A model generated the notes under the pieces. That model saw only the letters and a program-made list of their open reading frames with translations, was not told where the DNA came from and did not search any database. Source: Coriobacteriia bacterium (GTDB lineage Bacteria > Actinomycetota > Coriobacteriia > Anaerosomatales > SLCP01). Taken from it: a stretch of 13,210 bases of DNA. Within the stretch, counting starts at the first letter, position 1, and every line of letters begins with the position of its first letter. Position numbers and translations under genes: made by a program. The DNA is taken from the NCBI GenBank assembly GCA_007123455.1, contig SKKZ01000010.1:1-13210 (forward strand). The letters run 5' to 3'. This document shows, one piece after another, positions 6,081 to 13,210 of the stretch.

Positions 6081-6821
6081 TCACGTGGTGGACCGTCGAC
6101 TCCGTGCGAGCGCGACCAGGAGTGCAGCCACCGCCACCGCCAATAGCCCGAGCAGGACCACAAGCACCGGCGGTACACCACCTGCAGGAGTCCCTGCCCC
6201 GCGCGGACCAAACGCTGCAGTCACCGTGAACGACTGCCCCTCGGGAAGTACCACCGGACGTAGCGTGTAGAGTCGCTCTCCTGCCTCGTTCACACGTGGA
6301 GACCCGACAGGCATAGGGTCGATCTCAACGGTCTCGCCTGAAGCCGGGATACGGACGGAGAAGACCACATCACCCGTCGGCACGCTCTGCGTCCAGATGA
6401 AGACGCTCGTCGTCATACCGTCGACTACGGAGAGAGGAGGTCCGATGGCCTCGTATTGCACGGTGCGTGTCGCTTCAGCGGTCATCTCGAGCGCCGGACC
6501 ACCCGACGCATCTACGACCGTGACTTCGCGCTCCGGGTCCTCGCTGAGTGGCCCGCCCAGGATCTCCCCCGACCAGATGACCTCGGCGTTGGCGGGAAGT
6601 GGTAGGCGCACCGTCGCGGGAAGCGGCGCGTCCTCGGGTATGTGTCCGGTTACGACGAAGAGCGTGTACCCGACCTCGCCTCCGGGCCAGACCTGCACCT
6701 CAAGAGGGGTGTCGGCGAGTGAGGTGGTCTGGGCATAGGCCGCGAGGGGTGACAGGAACAAGAAGCCGGCCAGAGCCAGCACCCACGCCGCTCTCGGCCC
6801 CGGCGACGTCACCATCGTCAT
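6081..6821 (-). CDS. Exported, membrane-anchored protein of unknown function
   Basis: I do not recognise this 246-residue protein. It has a signal peptide at 1-30 with a hydrophobic core and an A-Y-A cleavage motif before Q31. A region of about 185 residues rich in beta-branched residues, Pro and Gly follows, suggesting beta-sandwich domains, with no cysteines. A C-terminal helix at about 217-239 is followed by R-S-R-R, so the bulk should face outward with a short cytoplasmic tail. There is no LPXTG motif or lipobox. Its ATG overlaps the folD stop by four bases, so it is translationally coupled to folD, though no functional link with folate is obvious. A substrate-binding or scaffolding role at the envelope is possible but unsupported. 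Confidence 0.8.
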   Translation of the reverse strand: MTMVTSPGPRAAWVLALAGFLFLSPLAAYAQTTSLADTPLEVQVWPGGEVGYTLFVVTGHIPEDAPLPATVRLPLPANAEVIWSGEILGGPLSEDPEREVTVVDASGGPALEMTAEATRTVQYEAIGPPLSVVDGMTTSVFIWTQSVPTGDVVFSVRIPASGETVEIDPMPVGSPRVNEAGERLYTLRPVVLPEGQSFTVTAAFGPRGAGTPAGGVPPVLVVLLGLLAVAVAALLVALARSRRSTT

Positions 6822-7669
6822 CGGCCAGCCGCCTCGGCCGCTGCCGCAACGGTGTTGGCGACAAGCATCGCGCGGGTCATGGGCCCCACGCCTCCGGGGA
6901 CCGGGGTGATTGCCGAAGCCACGGGTTCGACAGATGCGTAGTCTACATCCCCGACGAGTCCGCCCTCCTCACCACGGTTGATGCCGACGTCGATGACGAC
7001 GGCCCCGGGCTTGACGTATTCCGCGGTGACCATCTTCGCCCGGCCGACCGCCGCGATCAGGACGTCCGCCTCGCGGCACACGGCCGGAAGGTCCCGTGTC
7101 CTGCTGTGGCAGACGGTGACCGTGGCATTCTCTTCGAGCAGCATAAGCGCCATGGGCTTGCCGACTATCGTCGAGCGACCGATGACGACCGCGCGCGCGC
7201 CTGTCAGTTCGATGCCGTAGTGACGGAGCATGCGCATCACGCCCCACGGCGTACAGGCCCGCGGGCCGTCCACCCCGCGAACCAGCCTGCCGAGACTGGC
7301 CGGATGGAAACCGTCGACGTCTTTCTCAGGCCTGATACGCGCGACCGCCTCCTCGGCGTCGAGGTGCTTCGGCAACGGCATCTGTACGAGGATGCCGTGG
7401 ACCTTGGGATCGGCATTGCACTCGTCGATTATCGCATTGAGCTCGTCCTGGCTGATGTCGGCGGGCCGATGGTGGTCGAAGGTCAGAACGCCCGCTTGCG
7501 CACAGTCCCGCTCCTTCATCGCTACGTACGTTGCCGAGGCGGGATCGTCGCCGACGAGCACGACCGCCAAACCGGGCGTCACGCCCGCGGCGGCCAGACG
7601 TGAGACCTCGTCCCTGACTTCATCCTTGACCGCGGCGGCTACCGCGTTACCGTCGATGATCAGTGCCAT
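6818..7669 (-). CDS. folD: Bifunctional methylene-THF dehydrogenase / methenyl-THF cyclohydrolase
   Basis: FolD interconverts 5,10-methylene-, 5,10-methenyl- and 10-formyl-tetrahydrofolate in the cytoplasm, supplying one-carbon units for purines and formylmethionine. The 283-residue protein is full length. Visible motifs are G-D-D-P-A-S-A-T-Y-V-A-M-K at 40-52 with the catalytic Tyr48 and Lys52, V-Q-M-P-L-P at about 94-99, K-D-V-D-G-F, the cofactor loop G-R-S-T-I-V-G-K-P and the C-terminal T-P-V-P-G-G-V-G-P-M-T. The ATG at 7669 is fixed by an in-frame stop two codons upstream; the nearest Shine-Dalgarno, AAAGGA, is 11 bases away. It follows the isochorismatase-family gene by 41 bp and overlaps the exported-protein gene by four, so the three are probably one transcript. 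Confidence 0.97.
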   Translation of the reverse strand: MALIIDGNAVAAAVKDEVRDEVSRLAAAGVTPGLAVVLVGDDPASATYVAMKERDCAQAGVLTFDHHRPADISQDELNAIIDECNADPKVHGILVQMPLPKHLDAEEAVARIRPEKDVDGFHPASLGRLVRGVDGPRACTPWGVMRMLRHYGIELTGARAVVIGRSTIVGKPMALMLLEENATVTVCHSRTRDLPAVCREADVLIAAVGRAKMVTAEYVKPGAVVIDVGINRGEEGGLVGDVDYASVEPVASAITPVPGGVGPMTRAMLVANTVAAAAEAAGR

Positions 7670-7710
7670 AGGTCAGAACATCCTTTCGCCAGAGGTGATC
7701 GCGTAGGGTG

Positions 7711-8292
7711 CTACTCCTTCACGATGGAGAGCAGCTGCCGGAACTCATCGGTTCCGGCACGCGCGACCGCTTCGTACATAACCGACTCGCTCGTGGTCAC
7801 CGAGATTCCCGAGCAGCGCAGCCGATCGAGGGCCACCTCATGTGCGGTCAGCTCGCGAGAGCAGCAAGCATCCGCCACGACGTGAACATCGTAGTCTTGC
7901 GTGGCAAGCACGAGCGCCGTCTGCGTCACGCAGATGTGCGTCTCCATGCCCACCAGGACGACCTGCCGACGACCGGTGGCGTGAAGAGCCTCGTTGAAAC
8001 CGTCCTCACCTGCACAACAAAACGCCGTCTTGTCCACGCCGTGCACCCGGGCACCCTGCTCGACAAGACCCTCGAAAAGTGACCGGAGCTCCGGGACGGT
8101 GTCGCCAAGGCCTTTCGGATACTGCCGGGTCACGATCACCGGTGCTTCGAGCATCGCTGCCGTCCGGGCCAGGCGCGACGCAGACCGAATGACAGCGTCG
8201 CGGCGTTCCATGATCGCGGCAAGTCGGTCCTGGATGTCGACGACGACAAGCACCACGTCGTCACGGGAGATGAGGCGGGGCTTGGAATGCAT
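7711..8292 (-). CDS. Isochorismatase-family cysteine hydrolase
   Basis: A 193-residue alpha/beta hydrolase of the isochorismatase/nicotinamidase superfamily. The catalytic triad is visible: D19 in V-V-V-D-I-Q-D, K88 in G-V-D-K-T-A-F, and C121 in G-M-E-T-H-I-C-V-T-Q-T-A, with the preceding bulge typical of the family. It lacks the metal-binding D-x-H pattern expected of true nicotinamidases, and most resembles the ISOC1/YcaC-like group whose substrates are mostly undefined. The ATG at 8292 is supported by AGGAGGA at 8298-8304, five bases upstream. It heads a probable operon with folD, and its own promoter lies just upstream. The substrate cannot be named; a C-N hydrolase acting on a small amide is the general expectation. 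Confidence 0.88.
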   Translation of the reverse strand: MHSKPRLISRDDVVLVVVDIQDRLAAIMERRDAVIRSASRLARTAAMLEAPVIVTRQYPKGLGDTVPELRSLFEGLVEQGARVHGVDKTAFCCAGEDGFNEALHATGRRQVVLVGMETHICVTQTALVLATQDYDVHVVADACCSRELTAHEVALDRLRCSGISVTTSESVMYEAVARAGTDEFRQLLSIVKE

Positions 8293-8322
8293 GCGGATCC
8301 TCCTGTCGCGATCGTCACAACG

Positions 8323-8351
8323 ATTCTAGCGGTGGCCGTACAGCCGGTCGA
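8323..8351 (-). promoter_or_regulatory. Promoter of the isochorismatase-family gene, folD and exported-protein operon
   Basis: On the minus strand TCGACC (8346-8351) and TAGAAT (8323-8328) are separated by 17 bases, with four of six -35 positions matching the consensus. The start would fall near 8316, leaving a 24-base leader that holds the AGGAGGA ribosome site. Confidence 0.55.
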
Positions 8352-8423
8352 CACCGGGGGCGTACACGCACCGTGCGGAAGCGCGAGCGGTCGATGGAGT
8401 TCGACTGGCCCGGTGACGAGAGG

Positions 8424-8469
8424 CTCGGAGCTCGAAGTCGAGGAGCTCGAGGAGGTGTGCCCCCGGGGG
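8424..8469. repeat. Inverted repeat and G/C palindrome between the KamA-like and isochorismatase-family genes
   Basis: CTC-GAGCTC (8424-8433, one bulged G) pairs with GAGCTC-GAG (8443-8451) around a nine-base loop, and an unbroken CCCCCGGGGG palindrome lies at 8460-8469. Both are within 50 bases of the KamA-like gene's stop. They could fold as a terminator for that gene, but there is no T tract on either strand, so a Rho-independent role is doubtful. Confidence 0.35.
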
Positions 8470-8473
8470 AAGA

Positions 8474-9616
8474 TCAGCCCGCAAGCGTGAGGTCATCGAG
8501 CCACAACGCGTTATCGTCCCGCTCATAGACCATCAAGCGATCGTGGTCGGCAGGATCCTTCGCCCGATGGTAGCGAATGTAGATGTGGTCGTCGTCGACG
8601 CCGACGATCTCCACCTTCCCCGACTCGTGCGACATGCAGAACCGTGCACGTCGCGCCAGTCCGGATGCGTTTCGGCGCGCTTCCGAGAAGAGCTCCCATC
8701 CACGTACGATCGGCACAAGGAATGGTGTGTTCCCGCAGGTCGGCCGGCCCTGGAAGAGGTAGTACTGGGGACATCCCACGCTCGTACTCGTTTCGAGCAA
8801 CTCCCTGAGCACCTCCGGGTCATCGTTCACACCCGCAACGATCGGGCACTGATTCACACAGATGACACCGAGGCTCACAGCAAGATCGATCGCTTCGATG
8901 GCCTGCTCGGTGAATTCCCGGGGATGATCGAAGTGGCACATGAGGTAGACGCGACCCCCGGGGCCGGACTGCTCGGCAAGTAACTCCTGAAGCGCGACGT
9001 CATCGAGCAGTCGATACGGATTGAACGCAGGCATTTTCGTTCCGATGCGCACCGTGCGGACGTGCGGGATATCACGCAGAGGACGCAGAACCTCGGCGAG
9101 CCGCCTCGTGGAGAGCAGAAGCGGGTCGCCGCCGGTCAAGAGCACATCGGTGATCTCCGGGTGGTCCCTGATGTAGTCGAGTGCAGGCCCGAAGTCGCGC
9201 ATTGTCTCGCTGGAGTCTCGCATGAAGATCCGCTTGCGGAAGCAGTAGCGGCAGTAGCCACCGCACGCCTCGACACAGAGTAAGAGGACCGTGTCCGCGT
9301 ACTTGTGCTGCACACCGGGCAGAACGGTGTTCGACGCCTCGTTGGAAGCGTCCGGCGAGCCGAACTCGGCCAGTTCACCCTCGCGGGGCACGATGAGTGC
9401 ACGGATCGGATCGTCAGGATCGTTCCAGTCGATGAGACCGAGGTAGTATTCACTTGCGCGGAAGCTGAAGCGTCGGGCAACCTCCTCGAGACGACAGCGC
9501 TCATCGGATGGAATCTCGTGAAGATGCGACACATCGGTCAGATAGCCGACGGAGCGTGAAGTTGACGCGCTGTGCTCGGGCACAGGGAATCGGGCATGGG
9601 GTGACGTGCCGCTCAT
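8474..9616 (-). CDS. KamA-family radical SAM, PLP-dependent enzyme (aminomutase-like)
   Basis: A 380-residue member of the lysine 2,3-aminomutase family. The radical SAM cluster motif C-x3-C-x2-C is at 118, 122 and 125, followed by F-R-K-R; L-T-G-G-D-P-L is at 160-166, a K-M-P-A-F-N-P segment near 194-200, H-F-D-H-P-R-E at 228-234 and G-V-N-D-D near 262-266. In place of the D-A-P-G-G-G-G-K loop that holds the PLP lysine and a substrate aspartate in lysine 2,3-aminomutase, it has C-M-S-H-E-S-G-K; K334 could be the PLP lysine. The substrate is therefore probably not lysine, and EF-P lysylation (EpmB) cannot be assumed. I chose the ATG at 9616, which has AGGAG three bases upstream; a TTG at 9664 would add 16 residues without a ribosome site. 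It has its own promoter and no obvious operon partner. Confidence 0.85.
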   Translation of the reverse strand: MSGTSPHARFPVPEHSASTSRSVGYLTDVSHLHEIPSDERCRLEEVARRFSFRASEYYLGLIDWNDPDDPIRALIVPREGELAEFGSPDASNEASNTVLPGVQHKYADTVLLLCVEACGGYCRYCFRKRIFMRDSSETMRDFGPALDYIRDHPEITDVLLTGGDPLLLSTRRLAEVLRPLRDIPHVRTVRIGTKMPAFNPYRLLDDVALQELLAEQSGPGGRVYLMCHFDHPREFTEQAIEAIDLAVSLGVICVNQCPIVAGVNDDPEVLRELLETSTSVGCPQYYLFQGRPTCGNTPFLVPIVRGWELFSEARRNASGLARRARFCMSHESGKVEIVGVDDDHIYIRYHRAKDPADHDRLMVYERDDNALWLDDLTLAG

Positions 9617-9679
9617 GATCTCCTCTCGTTGGTGCGAATGGGCCGGACGGCCGTCTTCGAACAACGACCCGGCGCCTAG

Positions 9680-9685
9680 ATTCTA
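9680..9685 (-). promoter_or_regulatory. Probable -10 box of the KamA-like gene
   Basis: TAGAAT on the minus strand lies in the roughly 200-bp gap between ruvB and the KamA-like gene, giving a predicted leader of about 57 bases. No clear -35 is found at normal spacing. The rest of the gap (9686-9818) holds only a weak 5-bp hairpin (CGCGG/CCGCG at 9789-9803) after ruvB, without a T tract. Confidence 0.4.
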
Positions 9686-9818
9686 CCCGATTACCCGCAC
9701 ACAAGTCGTGGCCTGGCATCACGCCACCCATGCGGACTCCCTCCGGGGCCGGCACGCACGGTGTCCTCAGTGACGTCCACGTCGTAGACGCGGAGCGACC
9801 GCGGACGACACACTGATC

Positions 9819-10885
<1,067 letters not shown>

Positions 10886-10889
<4 letters not shown>

Positions 10890-11473
10890 CGGACACCTCC
10901 GCCCAGACGCCGCAGCGCGTGTTTGACCATGCCCGAAGCTGCTGCGTCAGGCGGACAGCCTTTGAGGGCGATCGTGATCTCGGAAGCCGAGAAGCCCATG
11001 CCGAGCAGCGCCTCGCGGGCCTCAGCGACCGCACTGGTCGCCGCGGCAGAGCGGGCGACACGCGTCGCAGCCCCGCCCAGCTTGTCCTTGAGGTCGAGAA
11101 TGATGCGCTGTGCGGTCTTCGTACCGATGCCCGGTATGCTGGAGACCACCGCGACATCACCGGATGCGATCGCCTCGCCGAGCACGTCGGGCGAGTAGGA
11201 AGAGAGCGCAGCCAGCGCGACCTTCGGACCGACGCCGTTCACGGTGATCAGATTCTCGAAGAGTTCCTTTTCCGCCACGGATTCGAACCCGAACAACGAG
11301 AGCTCGTCTTCCCGCACGTGCAGGTGGGTGAAGATCGTCACGGTGTCGCCCTCGTGCGGGAGTGCCGCTAGCGAGCCGGTCGACATGGCGAGTCTGAGGC
11401 CGACACCGCCGACGTCGACCACACAGTGGGACGGTCCCCTCCCGGCGATCCGGCCGGTCACAAAGTCGATCAA
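10886..11473 (-). CDS. ruvA: Holliday junction-binding protein RuvA
   Basis: RuvA tetramers hold the four-way junction in a flat square for RuvB. The protein has an N-terminal OB fold (1-62), two helix-hairpin-helix motifs, G-V-G-P-K at 81-85 and G-I-G-T-K-T-A at 115-121, a variable Ala/Arg linker and the C-terminal RuvB-binding three-helix domain (about 147-195). I chose the TTG at 11473, which gives M-I-D-F-V-x-G, the usual RuvA start, and lies eight bases from GGAGG. The GTG at 11479 is only two bases from it, too close, though it forms a four-base overlap with the ruvC stop. With TTG the protein is 195 residues. It sits between ruvC and ruvB in one tightly packed operon. Confidence 0.96.
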
Positions 11474-11475
11474 CG

Positions 11476-11976
11476 TCACACCCTCCCGAGCTCGCTGCGC
11501 CCACGCGCGATACGTGAATGAGCGTGACAGATGGCAGCAGCAAGTGCATCGGCAGCGTGGTCCGGCTCCGGGTCCCCGTCCAACCCGAGGATCGTGCGTA
11601 CCATGTACTGGACCTGGCCCTTGTCGGCCGAACCGCTTCCCACCACAGCCATCTTGATCTCTCCCGGACCATACTCGCCAAGTGCCAGTCCGGCATCGGC
11701 GGTCGCAAGTACAGCCACTCCGCGCGCCTGCCCGGTAGCGAACGCGGTCTTCGCGTTCGTGCCGAAATACACGCTCTCGACAGCGCTTGCCTGTGGCGCA
11801 TAGCGGGCGATTACTGCGCGCAACTGCTCATGGATAGCCGAGAGTCGCTTGGGCAGTGGCTCTCCCGGAGACGTGGTGATACACCCGTACGCGATGCAAC
11901 GGAAGCGGGAGCCCACGTGTTCGACCACGCCCCAGCCGGTATTGGCAAGCCCGGGGTCGATGCCGAGGATGATCAA
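11476..11976 (-). CDS. ruvC: Holliday junction resolvase RuvC
   Basis: RuvC is the dimeric, metal-dependent nuclease that cuts Holliday junctions symmetrically. The product is 166 residues from the TTG at 11976. Catalytic acids are visible: D7 in G-I-D-P-G, E67 in V-E-S-V-Y-F, and the C-terminal pair H140 and D143 in D-H-A-A-D-A-L-A. The His in place of the E. coli Asp is a known natural variant, as in Thermus RuvC. The TTG start is preferred because AGGGG lies five bases upstream and the protein then begins M-I-I-L-G-I-D-P-G like the family; the open frame extends to 12042 but runs through the promoter and LexA box. It leads the ruvC-ruvA-ruvB operon. Confidence 0.96.
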   Translation of the reverse strand: MIILGIDPGLANTGWGVVEHVGSRFRCIAYGCITTSPGEPLPKRLSAIHEQLRAVIARYAPQASAVESVYFGTNAKTAFATGQARGVAVLATADAGLALGEYGPGEIKMAVVGSGSADKGQVQYMVRTILGLDGDPEPDHAADALAAAICHAHSRIARGRSELGRV

Positions 11977-12000
11977 CGTAACCCCTCGCCTTCGCCGAAT

Positions 12001-12014
12001 CGAACATATGTTCA
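12001..12014 (-). promoter_or_regulatory. LexA (SOS) operator of ruvCAB
   Basis: The plus strand reads CGAACATATGTTCA, containing the perfect 12-bp palindrome GAACATATGTTC (12002-12013). It matches the Bacillus/actinobacterial SOS box CGAAC-N4-GTTCG at 13 of 14 positions. It touches the -10 box and covers the expected transcription start of ruvC, the ideal position for repression. LexA control of ruv genes is well known in other bacteria. Confidence 0.85.
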
Positions 12015-12042
12015 GGATAGCGATACACCGGCGACCGCGCAA
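12014..12042 (-). promoter_or_regulatory. Promoter of the ruvCAB operon
   Basis: On the minus strand TTGCGC (12037-12042) and TATCCT (12014-12019) are separated by 17 bases. The start would be near 12007, inside the LexA box, giving a leader of about 30 bases before the ruvC TTG. It lies in the 84-bp gap after yebC. Confidence 0.65.
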
Positions 12043-12060
12043 CGAGTCCGGAGAGCCGTT

Positions 12061-12816
12061 CTACTCTTCGAGAGCCGCGGCTATCTCATCGGTGAAGGCC
12101 ATTGTGTGATAGACGTTCTGGATGTCGTCGTGCTCCTCCAGCTGGTCAATCAACCGCAGAACCTTGGCGGCGTCAGTCGCGTTCACAACGGTCTCGCTGA
12201 CGGGCTCCATCACGAGTTCGGCGCCCTTCACCGGGAGTCCGACGTCTTCGAGAGCTGCCTTGACCTGCATGACTTCGGCGGGGGCCGTAGTGACGATCCA
12301 CTCGTCGCCGCCCTGTTCGAGGTCCTCTCCGCCGGCTTCGGCGACCTGGAGCATCACCTCCTCCTCGTCGGACCCGCCAGATGCCTCGAGGGAGATCTGC
12401 CCCTTACGCTCGAACTGGAAGGCGACAGAGCCGGTCGCACCGAGGTTGCCGCCTGCACGGGTGAACGCACTGCGTACGTCCGCGGCGGTCCGGTTACGGT
12501 TGTCCGTGAGCGCCTCCAGATAGATGGCCACTCCAGCAGGACCGTAGCCCTCGTACACAACCTCCTCGAACGCCTCGGAATCGCCCGAGCCGAACGCCTT
12601 GGCGATGGCCGCCTCGATCTTGTCTTTGGGGAGCGAATAACTCTTTGCCTTCGCGACGGCAGCTGCGAGTGATGCGTTGTTCTCGGGGTTGGGATCCCCT
12701 CCGGTCTTCGCAGCCACGGTGATCATTCGTGAGAGCTTGCTGAAGAGGGCCGAGCGCTTCTTGTCCTGGGCGGCCTTGCGATGCTTGGTCGTTGCCCATT
12801 TGGAATGGCCCGCCAT
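12061..12816 (-). CDS. yebC: YebC/PmpR-family protein (TACO1 family)
   Basis: A 251-residue YebC-family protein. Members have been described as DNA-binding regulators (PmpR) and, more recently, as translation factors that help ribosomes through polyproline stretches, like mitochondrial TACO1; which applies here is not evident. The N-terminus M-A-G-H-S-K-W-x-x-x-K-H-R-K is the family signature, followed by the three-domain layout with the highly conserved Y-E-G-Y-G-P-x-G and G-N-L-G-x-x-G-S-V-x-F segments. I chose the ATG at 12816, with GGAAGGAG upstream; an open frame to 12879 adds 21 residues before the family start. In many bacteria yebC lies directly before ruvC, as here, but the ruv promoter in between lets SOS control act separately. 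Confidence 0.96.
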   Translation of the reverse strand: MAGHSKWATTKHRKAAQDKKRSALFSKLSRMITVAAKTGGDPNPENNASLAAAVAKAKSYSLPKDKIEAAIAKAFGSGDSEAFEEVVYEGYGPAGVAIYLEALTDNRNRTAADVRSAFTRAGGNLGATGSVAFQFERKGQISLEASGGSDEEEVMLQVAEAGGEDLEQGGDEWIVTTAPAEVMQVKAALEDVGLPVKGAELVMEPVSETVVNATDAAKVLRLIDQLEEHDDIQNVYHTMAFTDEIAAALEE

Positions 12817-12886
12817 GCGCTCTCCTTCCATACCCATGCCGCTCGCGATAGGAGTACCGACCCCGGCAGGCTCCGTCACGCGCGCT

Positions 12887-12892
12887 AGGATA
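12887..12892 (-). promoter_or_regulatory. Candidate -10 box for yebC
   Basis: TATCCT on the minus strand, the same hexamer used by the ruvC promoter, lies about 70 bases before yebC in the 113-bp gap after pdxT. I see no good -35 at normal spacing, so it is only a candidate; read-through from pdxT is equally possible. Confidence 0.25.
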
Positions 12893-12929
12893 TCACTTCC
12901 GCAGAGACAGCAGCACCATAGAGGACACT

Positions 12930-13210
12930 CTACGAGGCCACGACGTGCTCCGCGAAGAACCGGTGCACGCGAGGATCCCCGGTGAGCTCGGGATGGAACG
13001 CCGTGGCCATCAGGTCGCCTTGTCGAGCGGCAACGACCATGCCTTCATGACTCGCCAGCGGCTCGACATCAGCTCCGAGCTCCTCGATCCACGGAGCACG
13101 GATGAACACGCCCCGGAACGTCCCGTCCTCGAGATGGGCGAAGTCAAGATCGGCTACGAACGAATCAACTTGTCGACCGAACGCGATGCGGCGCACGGTG
13201 ATGTCCATCA
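12930..13210 (-). CDS. pdxT: C-terminal part of PdxT, glutaminase subunit of PLP synthase
   Basis: The window holds the last 92-93 residues; the rest lies beyond the right edge. PdxT hydrolyses glutamine and feeds ammonia to PdxS for pyridoxal 5'-phosphate synthesis. The fragment has the family segment M-D-I-T-V-R-R-x-A-F-G-R-Q and the A-F-H-P-E-L-T motif with the His and Glu of the class I amidotransferase triad; the Cys lies outside the window. Its first visible Met is internal, not the start. The stop is a TAG at 12930-12932. The order pdxT-yebC-ruvCAB is common in actinobacteria and Firmicutes, and pdxS is expected just upstream. Confidence 0.93.
   Translation of the reverse strand, partial: MDITVRRIAFGRQVDSFVADLDFAHLEDGTFRGVFIRAPWIEELGADVEPLASHEGMVVAARQGDLMATAFHPELTGDPRVHRFFAEHVVAS

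Noticed and set aside
11274..11294. tRNA-like T-arm sequence (ATTCGAACCC)
   Set aside because: It is inside the coding sequence of ruvA, and no acceptor, D or anticodon stems can be formed around it.
11977..12042. 22-residue N-terminal extension of RuvC
   Set aside because: It would place coding sequence over the promoter and LexA box and precede the usual M-I-I-L-G-I-D start.
11518..12672. Plus-strand open frame of 384 codons across ruvC, the LexA box and yebC
   Set aside because: It runs antisense through two clear genes and their promoter region. The translation has no recognisable domain, so it is a shadow.

Overview
This GC-rich, densely packed bacterial window reads as chromosomal housekeeping DNA from an actinobacterium. 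The order pdxT-yebC-ruvC-ruvA-ruvB ... queA-tgt-(yajC), the frequent GTG/TTG starts and a Gram-positive/actinobacterial LexA box all fit Actinomycetota. The presence of QueH (the alternative epoxyqueuosine reductase, common in anaerobes) suggests an anaerobic or deep-branching group such as Coriobacteriia relatives; that placement is an inference. I see no transposases, phage genes, CRISPR arrays, rRNAs or tRNAs.

All genes except two lie on the minus strand, so transcription mostly runs from right to left. Region by region in that direction: (i) 13210-12061, the end of pdxT (vitamin B6 synthesis) and yebC; (ii) 12042-9819, the ruvC-ruvA-ruvB Holliday-junction operon behind one promoter overlapped by a near-perfect LexA box; (iii) 9685-8474, a KamA-like radical-SAM/PLP enzyme with its own promoter; (iv) 8351-6081, an isochorismatase-family hydrolase, folD and an exported membrane-anchored protein of unknown function, probably one operon; (v) 6063-5613, a cold-shock protein gene with a ~157-nt leader and a strong intrinsic terminator; (vi) 5603-4947, a TMEM165/GDT1-type cation/Mn transporter; (vii) 4933-2860, a shrunken Rossmann/DUF2520-like gene, queH and queA; (viii) 1315-2837 on the plus strand, an ECF sigma factor and its zinc-binding anti-sigma factor; (ix) 1241-107, tgt; and (x) the first codons of a further gene, probably yajC, at the left edge.

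Three functions stand out. tgt, queA and queH together supply the last steps of queuosine tRNA modification: base exchange, ring transfer and epoxide reduction. ruvC/A/B form a complete branch-migration and resolution machine under apparent SOS control. The ECF sigma/anti-sigma pair is a signal-transduction unit inserted in the opposite orientation between queA and tgt.

No wholly new multi-gene system is evident. The points most worth a second look are the SOS-box-controlled ruvCAB promoter with twin TTG start regions, a DUF2520-like protein that seems to have lost most of its Rossmann domain yet is translationally coupled to queH, a KamA-family enzyme lacking the lysine 2,3-aminomutase glycine loop, likely leaderless transcripts (tgt and the DUF2520-like gene), and the long csp leader.
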